From Agaribacillus aureus (GTDB taxonomy: Bacteria > Bacteroidota > Bacteroidia > Cytophagales > Cyclobacteriaceae), in assembly GCA_030442055.1 (NCBI GenBank), contig JAUJEB010000001.1, positions 1,426,001 to 1,490,000 on the forward strand: a DNA stretch of 64,000 bases, read 5' to 3'. Numbering within the stretch: the stretch's first letter is position 1; every line of letters begins with the position of its first letter. The notes under the pieces were generated by a model. It made no database searches and was not told where the DNA came from. It was given only the letters and a program-made list of their open reading frames with translations. Positions 46,042 to 54,857 of the stretch are shown here, piece by piece. The position numbers and the translations under genes are program-made.

Positions 46042-47433
46042 TTATTCAAATATGACTTTAAGAATGTAATGCTCATTGCTATCTGAAATGTAAAGCACTT
46101 CAGTTTGCTCATCGTACACCATGCTTGTAAGCGCGTTAAATTGAATATCATCTCCAACACCGGCCTGAACGCCCTTGGTACCATTGCCCACTATGGTTGT
46201 TACCTCTCCGTCAATCGTTGTTCTTCTGATACGCCGGTTTCCCCAATCACCGATAAAAATATGCTCAGAGATGGGATCGTAAGCGATACTGGTGGGATCC
46301 CAAAACTTCGCGGCAGTACCTGTGCCATCTGCATAATCTACCTCCTGGGGAGATCCCGCGAAGGTGCCAACTTTAAAGTTTTCATCAGCCATATCAATAT
46401 CTCTTATACATTGATTTTCCTTGTCTGCTATCAACAGTTGGTCTCCGACACGAAGCATTTCATAAGGATCTTTAAACAAGGCGTTGACACTTTTGCCATT
46501 ACCAAACCCAGCTTCAGAATCTTTGCTACCTGCGACAAAAATCTCGTTGTCAACAGGTTGGTTAATATCAATTTTTCTAATACGGTCACCTCCTATCTCA
46601 CTTACCAATAAGTTACCGTCGTTATCAAACAATAATCGATTGGGTTGGTGATAAAGCACTAAAACGCCTTCACCTTCCACAGCATACCCTGAGTTACCGG
46701 CGTCTCCGGAAACGGTGGTTACCGCGGTGGCTCCTCCGATGTTTATTTTTCGGATGACGTGGTTGTTTCTGTCCGCCACGAATAAATCGCCAGCTGCATC
46801 AAATGCAAGCCCGGAAGGACTCTTAAACTTCGCTGCCAAGGCAAAGTTGTCTACATGACCGGAGTCGCCGGATTTGCCGGCAAAATCAGTAACCGTCCCA
46901 TCCGGCGTAATTTTTCGAATAACATGATTTTTAGTATCCGCCACGAAAAGGTTGCCATCACTATCAAGCGCCAACTGCTGAGGACCGTTAAATTGAGCGT
47001 CCTCCCCCTCGCCGTTGTTATTTCCCGGGGTGCCATCACCGGCAAAAATACTCATCACCGGCGTCAACACATATTCAAAATCAGGTCCCGTTACCTCCTC
47101 ATCGCCAACTTTTACCTTAACCTTACCGGAGCCGGCGCCTTTGGGAACTGTCACCTCCAGCAATGTATCGCTGGCAGAAATTACAGATGCCTCCACATCG
47201 TTAATGAATACTGTATTTCCGCTAACTTCCTTACTGAATTTGGAGCCTTTTATTGACAATGTAGCATCGTATGGGCCACTTGTCGGGTCTATGGCGTTGA
47301 TAGCCAATTCCACCTCAATCGGGTCATCGTCTGCCGGTGTTGGAGCCGGATCGCCGCTATCATCAGATTTGCAGGCACCTAATACAATCAGTGCCAACAC
47401 AAAATAAAAGTTATATTTAAAAAAGATTTTCAT
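46042..47433 (-). CDS. IPT/TIG and NHL-repeat surface lipoprotein
   Basis: Lipoprotein of 463 residues. The signal ends in VLGACKSDDSGD; the Lys/Ser-Asp-Asp after the lipid Cys resembles the Bacteroidota surface-export signal. An IPT/TIG domain (about 45-125: INAIDPTSGPYDATLSIKG) precedes five to six NHL repeats (about 135-463) with motifs LDSDGNLFVADTKNHVIRKI, FDAAGDLFVADRNNHVIRKI and GDWGNRRIRRT. NHL propellers bind protein, RNA or glycan; here the role is unknown. It is an isolated unit whose upstream region holds six phased LytTR-like repeats. Confidence 0.88.
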   Translation of the reverse strand: MKIFFKYNFYFVLALIVLGACKSDDSGDPAPTPADDDPIEVELAINAIDPTSGPYDATLSIKGSKFSKEVSGNTVFINDVEASVISASDTLLEVTVPKGAGSGKVKVKVGDEEVTGPDFEYVLTPVMSIFAGDGTPGNNNGEGEDAQFNGPQQLALDSDGNLFVADTKNHVIRKITPDGTVTDFAGKSGDSGHVDNFALAAKFKSPSGLAFDAAGDLFVADRNNHVIRKINIGGATAVTTVSGDAGNSGYAVEGEGVLVLYHQPNRLLFDNDGNLLVSEIGGDRIRKIDINQPVDNEIFVAGSKDSEAGFGNGKSVNALFKDPYEMLRVGDQLLIADKENQCIRDIDMADENFKVGTFAGSPQEVDYADGTGTAAKFWDPTSIAYDPISEHIFIGDWGNRRIRRTTIDGEVTTIVGNGTKGVQAGVGDDIQFNALTSMVYDEQTEVLYISDSNEHYILKVIFE

Positions 47434-47538
47434 AATTATGGATGTTTAATAAAAAAGTTTCGTTTATGTAAGATTGATTTAGCAATATTATTTATAAGAA
47501 TAATTATATTTTTAATCAACTGGCATGGCCGTTAACTC

Positions 47539-47731
47539 AATTGATATTGGCCGCTTACGAATTGATATTTGCTAAAGTGTCATGGCATGATTCGCCGGTT
47601 TTCAGGCTTGTGTTTAATTGATCATGCCATCAATTTTTATGGGGAGATTTACCGCGGGTAAACCAATGAGAAATTATCCATTGATATAAGCCCTGTGGTA
47701 ATTGATCAAAGAAGTGTGCCAATTGACAAAG
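47539..47731. promoter_or_regulatory. Candidate LytTR operator array, six repeats
   Basis: Repeats start at 47539 (AATTGATATTGG), 47560 (AATTGATATTTG), 47616 (AATTGATCATGC), 47679 (CATTGATATAAG), 47700 (AATTGATCAAAG) and 47721 (AATTGACAAAGC). Intervals are 21, 56, 63, 21 and 21 bp, so most sit on the same DNA face. They share the core with the array at 45640-45693. The array is 106-298 bp upstream of the NHL gene; control of purL is also possible. Confidence 0.5.
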
Positions 47732-47835
47732 CGCTGGATGATATAAGGTCCGGATGTCAACCACCATAATATATTTACCGCAGGCTTCCTTTTAAAATTT
47801 GCTAATTTTTCAAATACTATTGTTATTCTTTTCTA

Positions 47836-47843
47836 TAAATTTG
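47836..47843 (+). promoter_or_regulatory. Candidate -7 element for purL
   Basis: TAAATTTG fits the Bacteroidota TAnnTTTG element 43 bases before the purL start. The -33 element is weak. Confidence 0.45.
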
Positions 47844-47885
47844 CGCTGAAAATTAAAGGCTTTATAATTCCTGAAGATTTAATCT

Positions 47886-50800
47886 ATGATCCTTTTCTTT
47901 AAAAGCGCCTCCGCCAAAATTTATGTAGTTAGCTGTCAGCAAAACCCGGTACCGCAAGATATCAAAAAGCTCACCTGGCTATTCGGTAATGCAACACCCC
48001 TGGAAGATTCGTCATTGTCCGGCGGATTTATCGGTCCAAGACGGGAGATGATTACGCCCTGGAGTACAAATGCCGTTGAAATCACTCAAAACATGGGAAT
48101 TGACGGTATTGAAAGAATCGAAGAATTTTACGAGGTAGGTGACGATGCGAAAGCACATGACCCGATGCTGCAATCCTACTACCCACAATTGGATCAACAG
48201 GTATTTACAATAGATAAGCAACCCGATCCCATTCAGTTTATTGAAAATATCGGTATCTACAACCGACAGGAAGGGTTGGCACTGAGCGATGACGAAGTGG
48301 AATACCTGGAGGAGGTAAGCAAGAAACTAGGCAGAAAGCTGACGGATAGTGAGGTCTTTGGTTTTTCTCAGGTAAATTCCGAGCATTGCCGGCATAAAAT
48401 CTTTAATGGAACTTTCATCATTGACGGCGAAGAAAAGCCCGACTCACTTTTTCAGCTGATAAAAAAGACTTCTCAACAAAATCACAACCAATTAGTATCG
48501 GCTTACAAAGACAATGTAGCTTTTACGGAAGGCCCCGTAGCAGAACAGTTTGCCCCCAAATACCAGGATCGTGCCGATTATTTTGAAACCGGTGCCTTCA
48601 AATCAGTCATATCACTAAAGGCTGAAACCCACAACTTTCCGACAACGGTAGAACCTTTCAATGGCGCTGCCACCGGATCGGGAGGGGAAATCAGGGACAG
48701 GCTTGCCGGTGGCAAAGGCAGCATTCCACTGGCCGGAACTGCGGTTTACATGACCCCCTATTCACGCCTGGCCGGGGGAAGGGATTGGGAAAAGAAAACC
48801 AGCGCCAGGCCATGGCTGTACCAGACACCGATTGAAATTCTTATCAAAGCCTCCAATGGTGCCAGTGATTTCGGCAATAAATTTGGGCAACCCTTGATAT
48901 GCGGCAGTCTGCTAACCTTTGAGCATTTTGAAGACGACAAAAAATATGGTTTTGATAAAGTTATTATGCTGGCCGGAGGTATCGGTTTTGGCAAGTTTGA
49001 TGATAGCCTGAAAGCCACCCCGGAAAAAGGTGATAAAATTGTCATTCTTGGCGGGGATAATTATCGGATCGGGATGGGTGGAGGCGCTGTCTCTTCCGTA
49101 GCCACCGGAGAATTTGACAATGCCATCGAGCTAAATGCCGTACAGCGCTCCAATCCTGAAATGCAAAAACGTGTGGCCAACGCCATCCGGGCGCTGACCG
49201 AAATGTCGAAAAATCCAATTGTGTCCATCCACGATCATGGCGCCGGCGGCCACCTCAATTGCTTGTCGGAGCTGGTGGAAGAAACCGGTGGTGTCATTGA
49301 TGTAGAAAAACTTCCGTTGGGCGACCCGACTTTATCAGATAAAGAAATTATCGGCAATGAATCCCAGGAAAGAATGGGATTGATCGTAAAAGAGGAGGAC
49401 GTACCATTGCTGCAAAAAATCGCAGAACGCGAAAGAGCCCCCTTCTATGTAGTGGGTGAAGTTTCCGGTGATCTGCGACTTACTTTTACCGACAACCGTT
49501 CGGAAAATAATCCCGTCGACTGGCAGCTGGAACACATGTTTGGCAAGCCCCCCAAAACTGTACTGAATGATCATAAAATTGCGCCCTCCTTCGCTGATGT
49601 GAGTTACCATCCACAACATATACATGACTACGTCGAGCAGCTGTTACAGCTGGAAAGCGTTGCCAGCAAAGACTGGCTTACCAATAAAGTGGACCGTTGT
49701 GTATCGGGAAAAGTTGCCAAACAGCAAACCGCCGGGGAGTTGCAGTTGCCACTTAACAATGTGGCCGTTATGACCATTGACTTCCGTGGAGACAACGGTA
49801 TTGCAACATCTATAGGTCATGCACCCGTCAGCGCTTTGATTGACCCGGCTGCAGGCTCCCGTTTATCGATCGCAGAAGCGCTTACCAATATCATTTGGGC
49901 TCCGTTAGATGGTGGTATCAAAGCCATCTCCCTGAGTGCCAACTGGATGTGGCCTGCCAAAAACCCCGGCGAAGATGCCCGACTCTACGAAGCGGTTGCC
50001 GCCACCAGTGAATTCGCCTGTGCCTTGGGGATCAATATTCCAACGGGCAAGGACTCACTTTCCATGACACAAAAATACAATGACGATGAAGTAGTCCGTG
50101 CCCCCGGTACTGTCATTATTTCTGCCTGCGCACCGGTACAGCGGCTATCAAAAATAGTAGAGCCGGTATTAAAGCCACTGGAAAACACTATCTTAATGTA
50201 TATAGACTTTTCACGCGACCAATTTAAGCTGGGAGGCAGCAGTTTTTCACAGATCCGCAACGAGATTGGTAAAGCGGCCCCCACCGTAGTCGACGCCACT
50301 TACTTTTTGCAAGCTTTCAACACCGTTCAGGAATTGATCAAAGATGATCATATTTTGTCGGGGCATGACATTTCAGCCGGCGGATTGCTGACAACCTTGC
50401 TGGAAATGAATTTTCCTAATCAAAAAGGAGGCGTGTCGGTAAGCCTGGATGAAATGGGGGATGAGGATATCGTAAAAATATTATTTAGTGAGAAACCGGG
50501 AATTGTTATTCAGGTGGCTTCTGACGGGCCTGCGGCTGAAAGGCTAAAGGCCGCAGGATTAACCTTCCATGTGTTGGGAAGTCCGATTAAAGACCGCAAG
50601 CTTACAGTACAAAAATCGGGAACCAACATCCAATTCGACATTGATAAACTGAGGGATCTTTGGTATAAAACCTCCTATCTGCTGGACTGCGAACAAACCA
50701 ATGATGGCTTTGCCGCGTCGAGATATGATAACTATGGCAAGCAACCACTTAAATTCACTTTTCCTCAGACATTTACAGGTAGTTTTGACAGCCTGGAGAT

Positions 50801-51599
50801 TAGCCCCGATAGAAAACACAACAGCGGTATAAAAGCCGCTATTATAAGAGAGAAAGGTGTTAACGGCGACCGGGAAATGGCCTATGCTATGCACCTGGCA
50901 GGTTTCGACGTGAAGGACATCCATATGACTGATTTAATCTCCGGCAGGGAAAACCTGCAGGACGTCAATTTTATTGCCTTTGTCGGGGGATTTTCTAATT
51001 CCGATGTCTTGGGCTCCGCCAAGGGCTGGGCCGGTGCTTTTCTGTTCAATGAGAAGGCCAAGCAGGCGCTGGATGACTTTTACGCCAGGAAAGACACTTT
51101 AAGCCTTGGAGTCTGTAACGGTTGTCAGCTGATGATGGAGCTGGGGCTTTTGTACCCGCAAATGGAGAACCATCCTACCATGCATCACAACACATCCGGC
51201 AAGTTTGAATGTTCATTTTTAAATATAGATGTACCCGAGAACAATTCCGTAATGCTGGGCAGTTTATCCGGCACCCGGTTGGGAATATGGGTAGCACATG
51301 GTGAGGGCAGATTTATTTTGCCCGACAGCGAAAGTGACTATCATATTTCGGCAAAATACAGCTACGACGCCTATCCCGGTAACCCTAATGGGTCTGATTT
51401 TTCGGTAGCCAGTCTGCACTCCGCAGATGGCAGACACCTGGCCATTATGCCTCACCTGGAGCGATCTATTTTTCCCTGGAACTGGGCCCACTACCCGGAA
51501 GGTAGGAATACGGAACAGGTTAGTCCCTGGATAGAAGCCTTTATGAACGCCAGAAAATGGGTAAAAGAACATAGCGACATGCAAAAAGTGAAGCTATGA
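47886..51599 (+). CDS. purL: Phosphoribosylformylglycinamidine synthase, single chain
   Basis: Converts FGAR and glutamine to FGAM in the fourth step of purine synthesis. The 1237 residues are close to the length of large single-chain PurL. The N-terminal PurS-like and linker domains are followed by two FGAM-synthase halves with FSQVNSEHCRHKIFNG, LKAETHNFPTTVEPFNGAATGSGG and IPTGKDSLSMTQKY. The C-terminal glutaminase has its nucleophile Cys1077 in SLGVCNGCQLMMELG, with HGEGRF near the end. It is monocistronic; the tRNA follows. Confidence 0.97.
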   Translation: MILFFKSASAKIYVVSCQQNPVPQDIKKLTWLFGNATPLEDSSLSGGFIGPRREMITPWSTNAVEITQNMGIDGIERIEEFYEVGDDAKAHDPMLQSYYPQLDQQVFTIDKQPDPIQFIENIGIYNRQEGLALSDDEVEYLEEVSKKLGRKLTDSEVFGFSQVNSEHCRHKIFNGTFIIDGEEKPDSLFQLIKKTSQQNHNQLVSAYKDNVAFTEGPVAEQFAPKYQDRADYFETGAFKSVISLKAETHNFPTTVEPFNGAATGSGGEIRDRLAGGKGSIPLAGTAVYMTPYSRLAGGRDWEKKTSARPWLYQTPIEILIKASNGASDFGNKFGQPLICGSLLTFEHFEDDKKYGFDKVIMLAGGIGFGKFDDSLKATPEKGDKIVILGGDNYRIGMGGGAVSSVATGEFDNAIELNAVQRSNPEMQKRVANAIRALTEMSKNPIVSIHDHGAGGHLNCLSELVEETGGVIDVEKLPLGDPTLSDKEIIGNESQERMGLIVKEEDVPLLQKIAERERAPFYVVGEVSGDLRLTFTDNRSENNPVDWQLEHMFGKPPKTVLNDHKIAPSFADVSYHPQHIHDYVEQLLQLESVASKDWLTNKVDRCVSGKVAKQQTAGELQLPLNNVAVMTIDFRGDNGIATSIGHAPVSALIDPAAGSRLSIAEALTNIIWAPLDGGIKAISLSANWMWPAKNPGEDARLYEAVAATSEFACALGINIPTGKDSLSMTQKYNDDEVVRAPGTVIISACAPVQRLSKIVEPVLKPLENTILMYIDFSRDQFKLGGSSFSQIRNEIGKAAPTVVDATYFLQAFNTVQELIKDDHILSGHDISAGGLLTTLLEMNFPNQKGGVSVSLDEMGDEDIVKILFSEKPGIVIQVASDGPAAERLKAAGLTFHVLGSPIKDRKLTVQKSGTNIQFDIDKLRDLWYKTSYLLDCEQTNDGFAASRYDNYGKQPLKFTFPQTFTGSFDSLEISPDRKHNSGIKAAIIREKGVNGDREMAYAMHLAGFDVKDIHMTDLISGRENLQDVNFIAFVGGFSNSDVLGSAKGWAGAFLFNEKAKQALDDFYARKDTLSLGVCNGCQLMMELGLLYPQMENHPTMHHNTSGKFECSFLNIDVPENNSVMLGSLSGTRLGIWVAHGEGRFILPDSESDYHISAKYSYDAYPGNPNGSDFSVASLHSADGRHLAIMPHLERSIFPWNWAHYPEGRNTEQVSPWIEAFMNARKWVKEHSDMQKVKL

Positions 51600-51703
51600 T
51601 CATTTAGTCTACTGGCAAAGCACTAATCACTACCGGGAATATTACCTGTAAAAAGTTGTGGAAAATTTTAAAATAAACTATTTAGTTTTTAAAAAAATAA
51701 TTC

Positions 51704-51711
51704 TACTTTTG
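51704..51711 (+). promoter_or_regulatory. tRNA-Gln promoter -7 element
   Basis: TACTTTTG fits TAnnTTTG, about 25 bases before the tRNA. Twenty bases upstream lies TTTA, one base from the TTTG -33 element. Confidence 0.55.
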
Positions 51712-51736
51712 TACTCCCAAAATGAGGGGCAAAAAT

Positions 51737-51809
51737 TGACCCATGGTGTAACTGGCAACACGTCTGGTTTTGGTCCAGAAGAGTCTAGGTTCGAGCCCTA
51801 GTGGGTCAA
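51737..51809 (+). tRNA. tRNA-Gln (UUG)
   Basis: A 73-base cloverleaf. The acceptor stem TGACCCA pairs with TGGGTCA, with discriminator A. The D arm is GTG/CAC, the anticodon stem TCTGG/CCAGA encloses the loop TTTTGGT with anticodon TTG, and the T arm CTAGG/CCTAG encloses TTCGAGC. CCA is not encoded, as in most Bacteroidota. It lies between purL and prs and is closed by its own terminator. Confidence 0.97.
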
Positions 51810-51814
51810 CAACA

Positions 51815-51848
51815 TTAATCCCGGCTAAAATCGGGATTAATTTATTTT
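51815..51848 (+). terminator. Terminator after tRNA-Gln
   Basis: TTAATCCCG (51815-51823) pairs with CGGGATTAA (51832-51840) around an 8-base loop, followed by TTTATTTTT. Confidence 0.75.
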
Positions 51849-51885
51849 TAAAGGCGCTTAACTAAGATTAATCTAATTCCTACAT

Positions 51886-52812
51886 ATGTCATCTGTCAAA
51901 CTCTTTTCAGGTACTCATTCACTTTACCTGGCAGAAAAAATTGCGGGTTTTTATGGGAAGTCACTGGGACAGCTAACTATTCAAAAGTTTAGTGACGGTG
52001 AAATATCACCCAGTTTTAATGAGTCAGTGAGAGGTTGCGATGTTTTTCTGATCCAATCCACCTGCCCACCGGCAGACAATATCATGGAGCTGCTCCTGAT
52101 GATCGATGCGGCTAAAAGGGCGAGTGCAGAATATGTTACAGTAGTCGTACCTTACTTTGGGTATGCGCGGCAGGATAGAAAAGACAAACCTAGGGTATCG
52201 ATTGCAGCCAAATTAAACGCCAATTTGCTAATGGCCGCCGGAGCCGATCGATTGATGACGTGCGATCTGCATGCAGGTCAAATACAGGGTTTTTTCGACT
52301 TTCCGGTGGATCACCTGGACGGATCGGCAATTTTTGTTCCTTATTTGAAATCACTCAATTTGGACAACCTGGTATTTGCAGCCCCCGATGTGGGCGGCGT
52401 TGGCAGAGCGAGAAGTTATGCCAAAAGGTTTGCCGTCGAAATGGTGGTCTGTGACAAGCACCGAAAAAGAGCCAATGAAATCGCCTCCATGCAGGTTATC
52501 GGCGACGTAGAAGGCGCCAATGTAGTGCTGGTTGATGATATTGTAGATACGGCTGGCACCATTTGCCGGGCAGCGGAAATACTGATGGAAAAGGGAGCCG
52601 CTTCCGTAAGAGCTGTAATAACCCATCCGATTTTATCAGGCGATGCCTATGAAAAAATTAACAATTCAGTATTGGAAGAGTTGGTTGTGACTGACACCAT
52701 TCCGCTAAAAAATAGTTCCCAAAAGATGAGGGTGCTTTCCGTTGCTGAATTATTCGCCAAAGCCATCAGGAATATACACGATCACGATTCCATCAGCGCT
52801 TTGTTTATATAG
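51886..52812 (+). CDS. prs: Ribose-phosphate pyrophosphokinase
   Basis: Makes PRPP from ribose-5-phosphate and ATP for purine, pyrimidine, His, Trp and NAD synthesis. The 308 residues show the expected motifs: IQKFSDGEISPSFNESVRG, the catalytic loop PYFGYARQDRK, DLHAGQIQGFFDFPVDHL and the PRPP-binding VVLVDDIVDTAGT. Length is normal. It is followed 29 bp later by rplY, a common pairing. Confidence 0.97.
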   Translation: MSSVKLFSGTHSLYLAEKIAGFYGKSLGQLTIQKFSDGEISPSFNESVRGCDVFLIQSTCPPADNIMELLLMIDAAKRASAEYVTVVVPYFGYARQDRKDKPRVSIAAKLNANLLMAAGADRLMTCDLHAGQIQGFFDFPVDHLDGSAIFVPYLKSLNLDNLVFAAPDVGGVGRARSYAKRFAVEMVVCDKHRKRANEIASMQVIGDVEGANVVLVDDIVDTAGTICRAAEILMEKGAASVRAVITHPILSGDAYEKINNSVLEELVVTDTIPLKNSSQKMRVLSVAELFAKAIRNIHDHDSISALFI

Positions 52813-52841
52813 CAATCAATAAATCATTAAATTCATAAATC

Positions 52842-53495
52842 ATGAAAACAGTAGAGATTATAGGGTATAAAAGAGCAAATCTCGGGAAAAAAGAATCGAA
52901 GCACCTTAGGGATGAGGGTAATGTCCCCTGTGTCCTGTATGGTGGAGAAGAGCAGGTACACTTTTATGCGCCGATGATTTTGTTCAGGGAAATCGTCTAC
53001 ACCGGCGATGCGCATATGGTAGAACTCAACATCGAAGGAGAAGTTTATCGCTGTATCCTTCAGGATATTCAGTTTCACCCTGTAAGTGAAATTATATTGC
53101 ATGCGGATTTTCTTCAGCTACATGCGGGGAAACCTGTTAAAATGGACATCCCTGTACATTTGGTGGGAAGAGCGCCAGGCGTTGAAAAGGGTGGAACATT
53201 GATGCACAAGAGAAGAAAATTAAGAGTGCAGGCCTTACCTAAGAATATGCCTGAATTCATTGAAGTAAATATTTCTGAGCTGGATTTTAACAAAGCCGTA
53301 AAGGTCAGCGAAGTTGAAGAAGACAATTTCACCATCCTGGACGCTCCGCAGCTGTCTATTGCCGTTGTCGAGGTACCTAGAGCACTGAAAGGAAAATCTG
53401 AAGAGGAGGAGGAAGAACTGGAAGCTGCTGAAGGCGCAGCGGCCCCTGAGGAAGGCGGCGCACCAGCTGAAGAAGGAGACGCAGGAGAAGCGTAA
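52842..53495 (+). CDS. rplY: 50S ribosomal protein L25, CTC (long) form
   Basis: Binds 5S rRNA in the large subunit. The 217 residues comprise the L25 domain (about 1-95), a TL5/CTC C-terminal domain (about 96-185) with KPVKMDIPVHLVGRAPGVEKGG, and an acidic Glu/Ala/Gly tail of about 30 residues typical of Bacteroidota. It is co-transcribed with prs and closed by a strong terminator. Confidence 0.95.
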   Translation: MKTVEIIGYKRANLGKKESKHLRDEGNVPCVLYGGEEQVHFYAPMILFREIVYTGDAHMVELNIEGEVYRCILQDIQFHPVSEIILHADFLQLHAGKPVKMDIPVHLVGRAPGVEKGGTLMHKRRKLRVQALPKNMPEFIEVNISELDFNKAVKVSEVEEDNFTILDAPQLSIAVVEVPRALKGKSEEEEEELEAAEGAAAPEEGGAPAEEGDAGEA

Positions 53496-53517
53496 AAATT
53501 CAAAAAAATTCATACAC

Positions 53518-53549
53518 AAAATCCTGCCCTCAAAAGCAGGATTTTTTTT
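53518..53549 (+). terminator. Terminator after prs-rplY
   Basis: AAAATCCTGC (53518-53527) pairs with GCAGGATTTT (53536-53545) around an 8-base loop, with the T-run continuing from the stem. Classical intrinsic terminator. Confidence 0.9.
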
Positions 53550-53580
53550 ATTCCCAATAAATCTCCTTAAACTAGTTATC

Positions 53581-54141
53581 ATGAAATATTTAATTGCAGG
53601 CTTAGGCAATATTGGTCCGGAATACGAATTAACCAGGCATAACATTGGTTTTTTGGTATTGGATTTTTTAGCCGGAAAATTTGACGCGGATTTTAAATCC
53701 GACAGACTGGCATTTAAATGTGAGGTAAAACACAAGGGAAGATCCTTTCATTTAATAAAACCTACCACCTATATGAACCTAAGTGGAAAAGCGGTTAACT
53801 ATTGGATGAAACAACTTAAAATTCCGAAAGAAAACATACTGGTGATCACCGATGACGTTTCCCTACCATTCGCCAGGTTAAGGATGCGCGCCAAGGGTTC
53901 CAGCGCCGGGCATAATGGCCTGAAAGATATTGAAGCCGCAACGGGAGGAAATAATTTTGCCAGACTGAAATTTGGCATTGGCAACGACTACCCACAAGGC
54001 AGACAAGTCGATTATGTCCTAAGTAACTTCAGCAAGGGGGAATTTGCCGAATTGGAAACCCATATCGAAAGAGCGGCTGAGATGATCCTTAGCTTTGGCA
54101 CGATTGGTATTGGTAGAACGATGTCGCAGTTTAATAGTTAG
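53581..54141 (+). CDS. pth: Peptidyl-tRNA hydrolase
   Basis: Recycles tRNA from peptidyl-tRNA released by stalled ribosomes. The 186 residues carry LIAGLGNIGPEYELTRHNIGF with catalytic His20, KPTTYMNLSGKAV, the Asp in VITDDVSLPF and KGSSAGHNGLKDIEA. Length is typical. It lies after the rplY terminator and must have its own promoter, which is not evident in the 80-base gap. Confidence 0.97.
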   Translation: MKYLIAGLGNIGPEYELTRHNIGFLVLDFLAGKFDADFKSDRLAFKCEVKHKGRSFHLIKPTTYMNLSGKAVNYWMKQLKIPKENILVITDDVSLPFARLRMRAKGSSAGHNGLKDIEAATGGNNFARLKFGIGNDYPQGRQVDYVLSNFSKGEFAELETHIERAAEMILSFGTIGIGRTMSQFNS

Positions 54142-54173
54142 TAAATGGTGGCTGTGCTATTAACCCGTTAGAA

Positions 54174-54266
54174 TTATGATAAAGATTTATATACATCTTG
54201 CCGGCCTAATATGCTCATGATTTCGATTGTGTTTCCTTTAATGCGATAATAAATATTGTCAATTCC
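54174..54266 (-). pseudogene. C-terminal remnant of a RelE/ParE toxin
   Basis: About 30 codons on the minus strand read GIDNIYYRIKGNTIEIMSIL then GRQDVYKSLS and a stop. This is the hallmark C-terminus of RelE/ParE toxins and aligns with FYRITSENCVEITRILHGRMD of the intact toxin next to it. The reading frame is closed by a stop just upstream (54267-54269) and no start or N-terminus is found, so it is a decayed second copy. Confidence 0.7.
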
Positions 54267-54295
54267 TTAATTAGGCGGCGTTTCTTGGGTAGTTT

Positions 54296-54595
54296 TTATT
54301 CAAGTATTCGTTTCTTTAAATCCATTCTCCCGTGTAAAATTCTTGTTATTTCAACACAATTTTCACTTGTTATTCTGTAGAAAATAATATGACGATTAGC
54401 TTTTGTACCCAGTAAATTTTTAGCAATTCCTTCATATTTTTTCCCCACATCTGGATTATCAGCTATTTCCTGGCAATGTGAAATCAACATTTGATAATAT
54501 TTGTCAGCTTGCGTCTCCGACCAAACCTCATATGTATAATTCCAAATTTTAGATAAATCTTCAACAGCTTTGTTGGTCAGTTTAAATTCAGCCAT
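54296..54595 (-). CDS. Type II toxin of the RelE/ParE family
   Basis: Toxin of 99 residues with the ParE-type fold. The N-terminus is FKLTNKAVEDLSKIWNYTYE, NPDVGKKYEGI lies in the middle and FYRITSENCVEITRILHGRMDLKKRI forms the C-terminal strand. RelE members cleave mRNA on the ribosome and ParE members poison gyrase; pairing with a ParD antitoxin favours ParE. It overlaps the antitoxin gene by 8 bp, the usual TA arrangement. Confidence 0.93.
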   Translation of the reverse strand: MAEFKLTNKAVEDLSKIWNYTYEVWSETQADKYYQMLISHCQEIADNPDVGKKYEGIAKNLLGTKANRHIIFYRITSENCVEITRILHGRMDLKKRILE

Positions 54596-54839
54596 CGGAG
54601 GTTTTATTGGCTTTTAAAGACTCAAGGTGTTTTTTAGGATCAAAGTCGTGTGCAATTCCACTATCAATTCCTTCCTGAATAGCTGTTTTTAGTGCAGCTG
54701 TTTTATTTTCTTCTTCTTCTAAAAGTCTGAGTGCAGCTCTAATTACTTCGCTTGCATTTTTAAATCGACCTTCATTTATTCTACTTTGAATGAATTTGTC
54801 AAAATAGTTTCCAAGTGATACCGATGTGTTTTTACTCAT
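54588..54839 (-). CDS. ParD-like ribbon-helix-helix antitoxin
   Basis: Antitoxin of 83 residues. The N-terminal ribbon-helix-helix DNA-binding part is SVSLGNYFDKFIQSRINEGR, with FKNASEVIRAALRLLEEEE. The C-terminal tail is flexible and toxin binding, including GIAHDFDPKKHLESLK. It sits upstream of the toxin as usual and probably represses its own promoter through the palindrome at 54864-54878. Confidence 0.93.
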   Translation of the reverse strand: MSKNTSVSLGNYFDKFIQSRINEGRFKNASEVIRAALRLLEEEENKTAALKTAIQEGIDSGIAHDFDPKKHLESLKANKTSDG

Positions 54840-54857
54840 TTTTTAGTACCATTTATT

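Larger units (their letters stand above)
47434..47885. other. 452-bp divergent intergenic region with phased repeats
   Basis: Lies between the NHL gene (minus) and purL (plus). No gene is supported. It contains six AATTGAT-type repeats at 47539-47731 and a purL promoter candidate at 47836-47843. Confidence 0.7.

Noticed and set aside
51600-51700. Terminator between purL and the tRNA
   Set aside because: No stem longer than a few bases with a T-run was found.
53114-53503. Minus-strand frame of 129 codons over the end of rplY
   Set aside because: Ser/Ala-rich low complexity that mirrors the acidic Glu/Ala tail of L25; antisense artefact.
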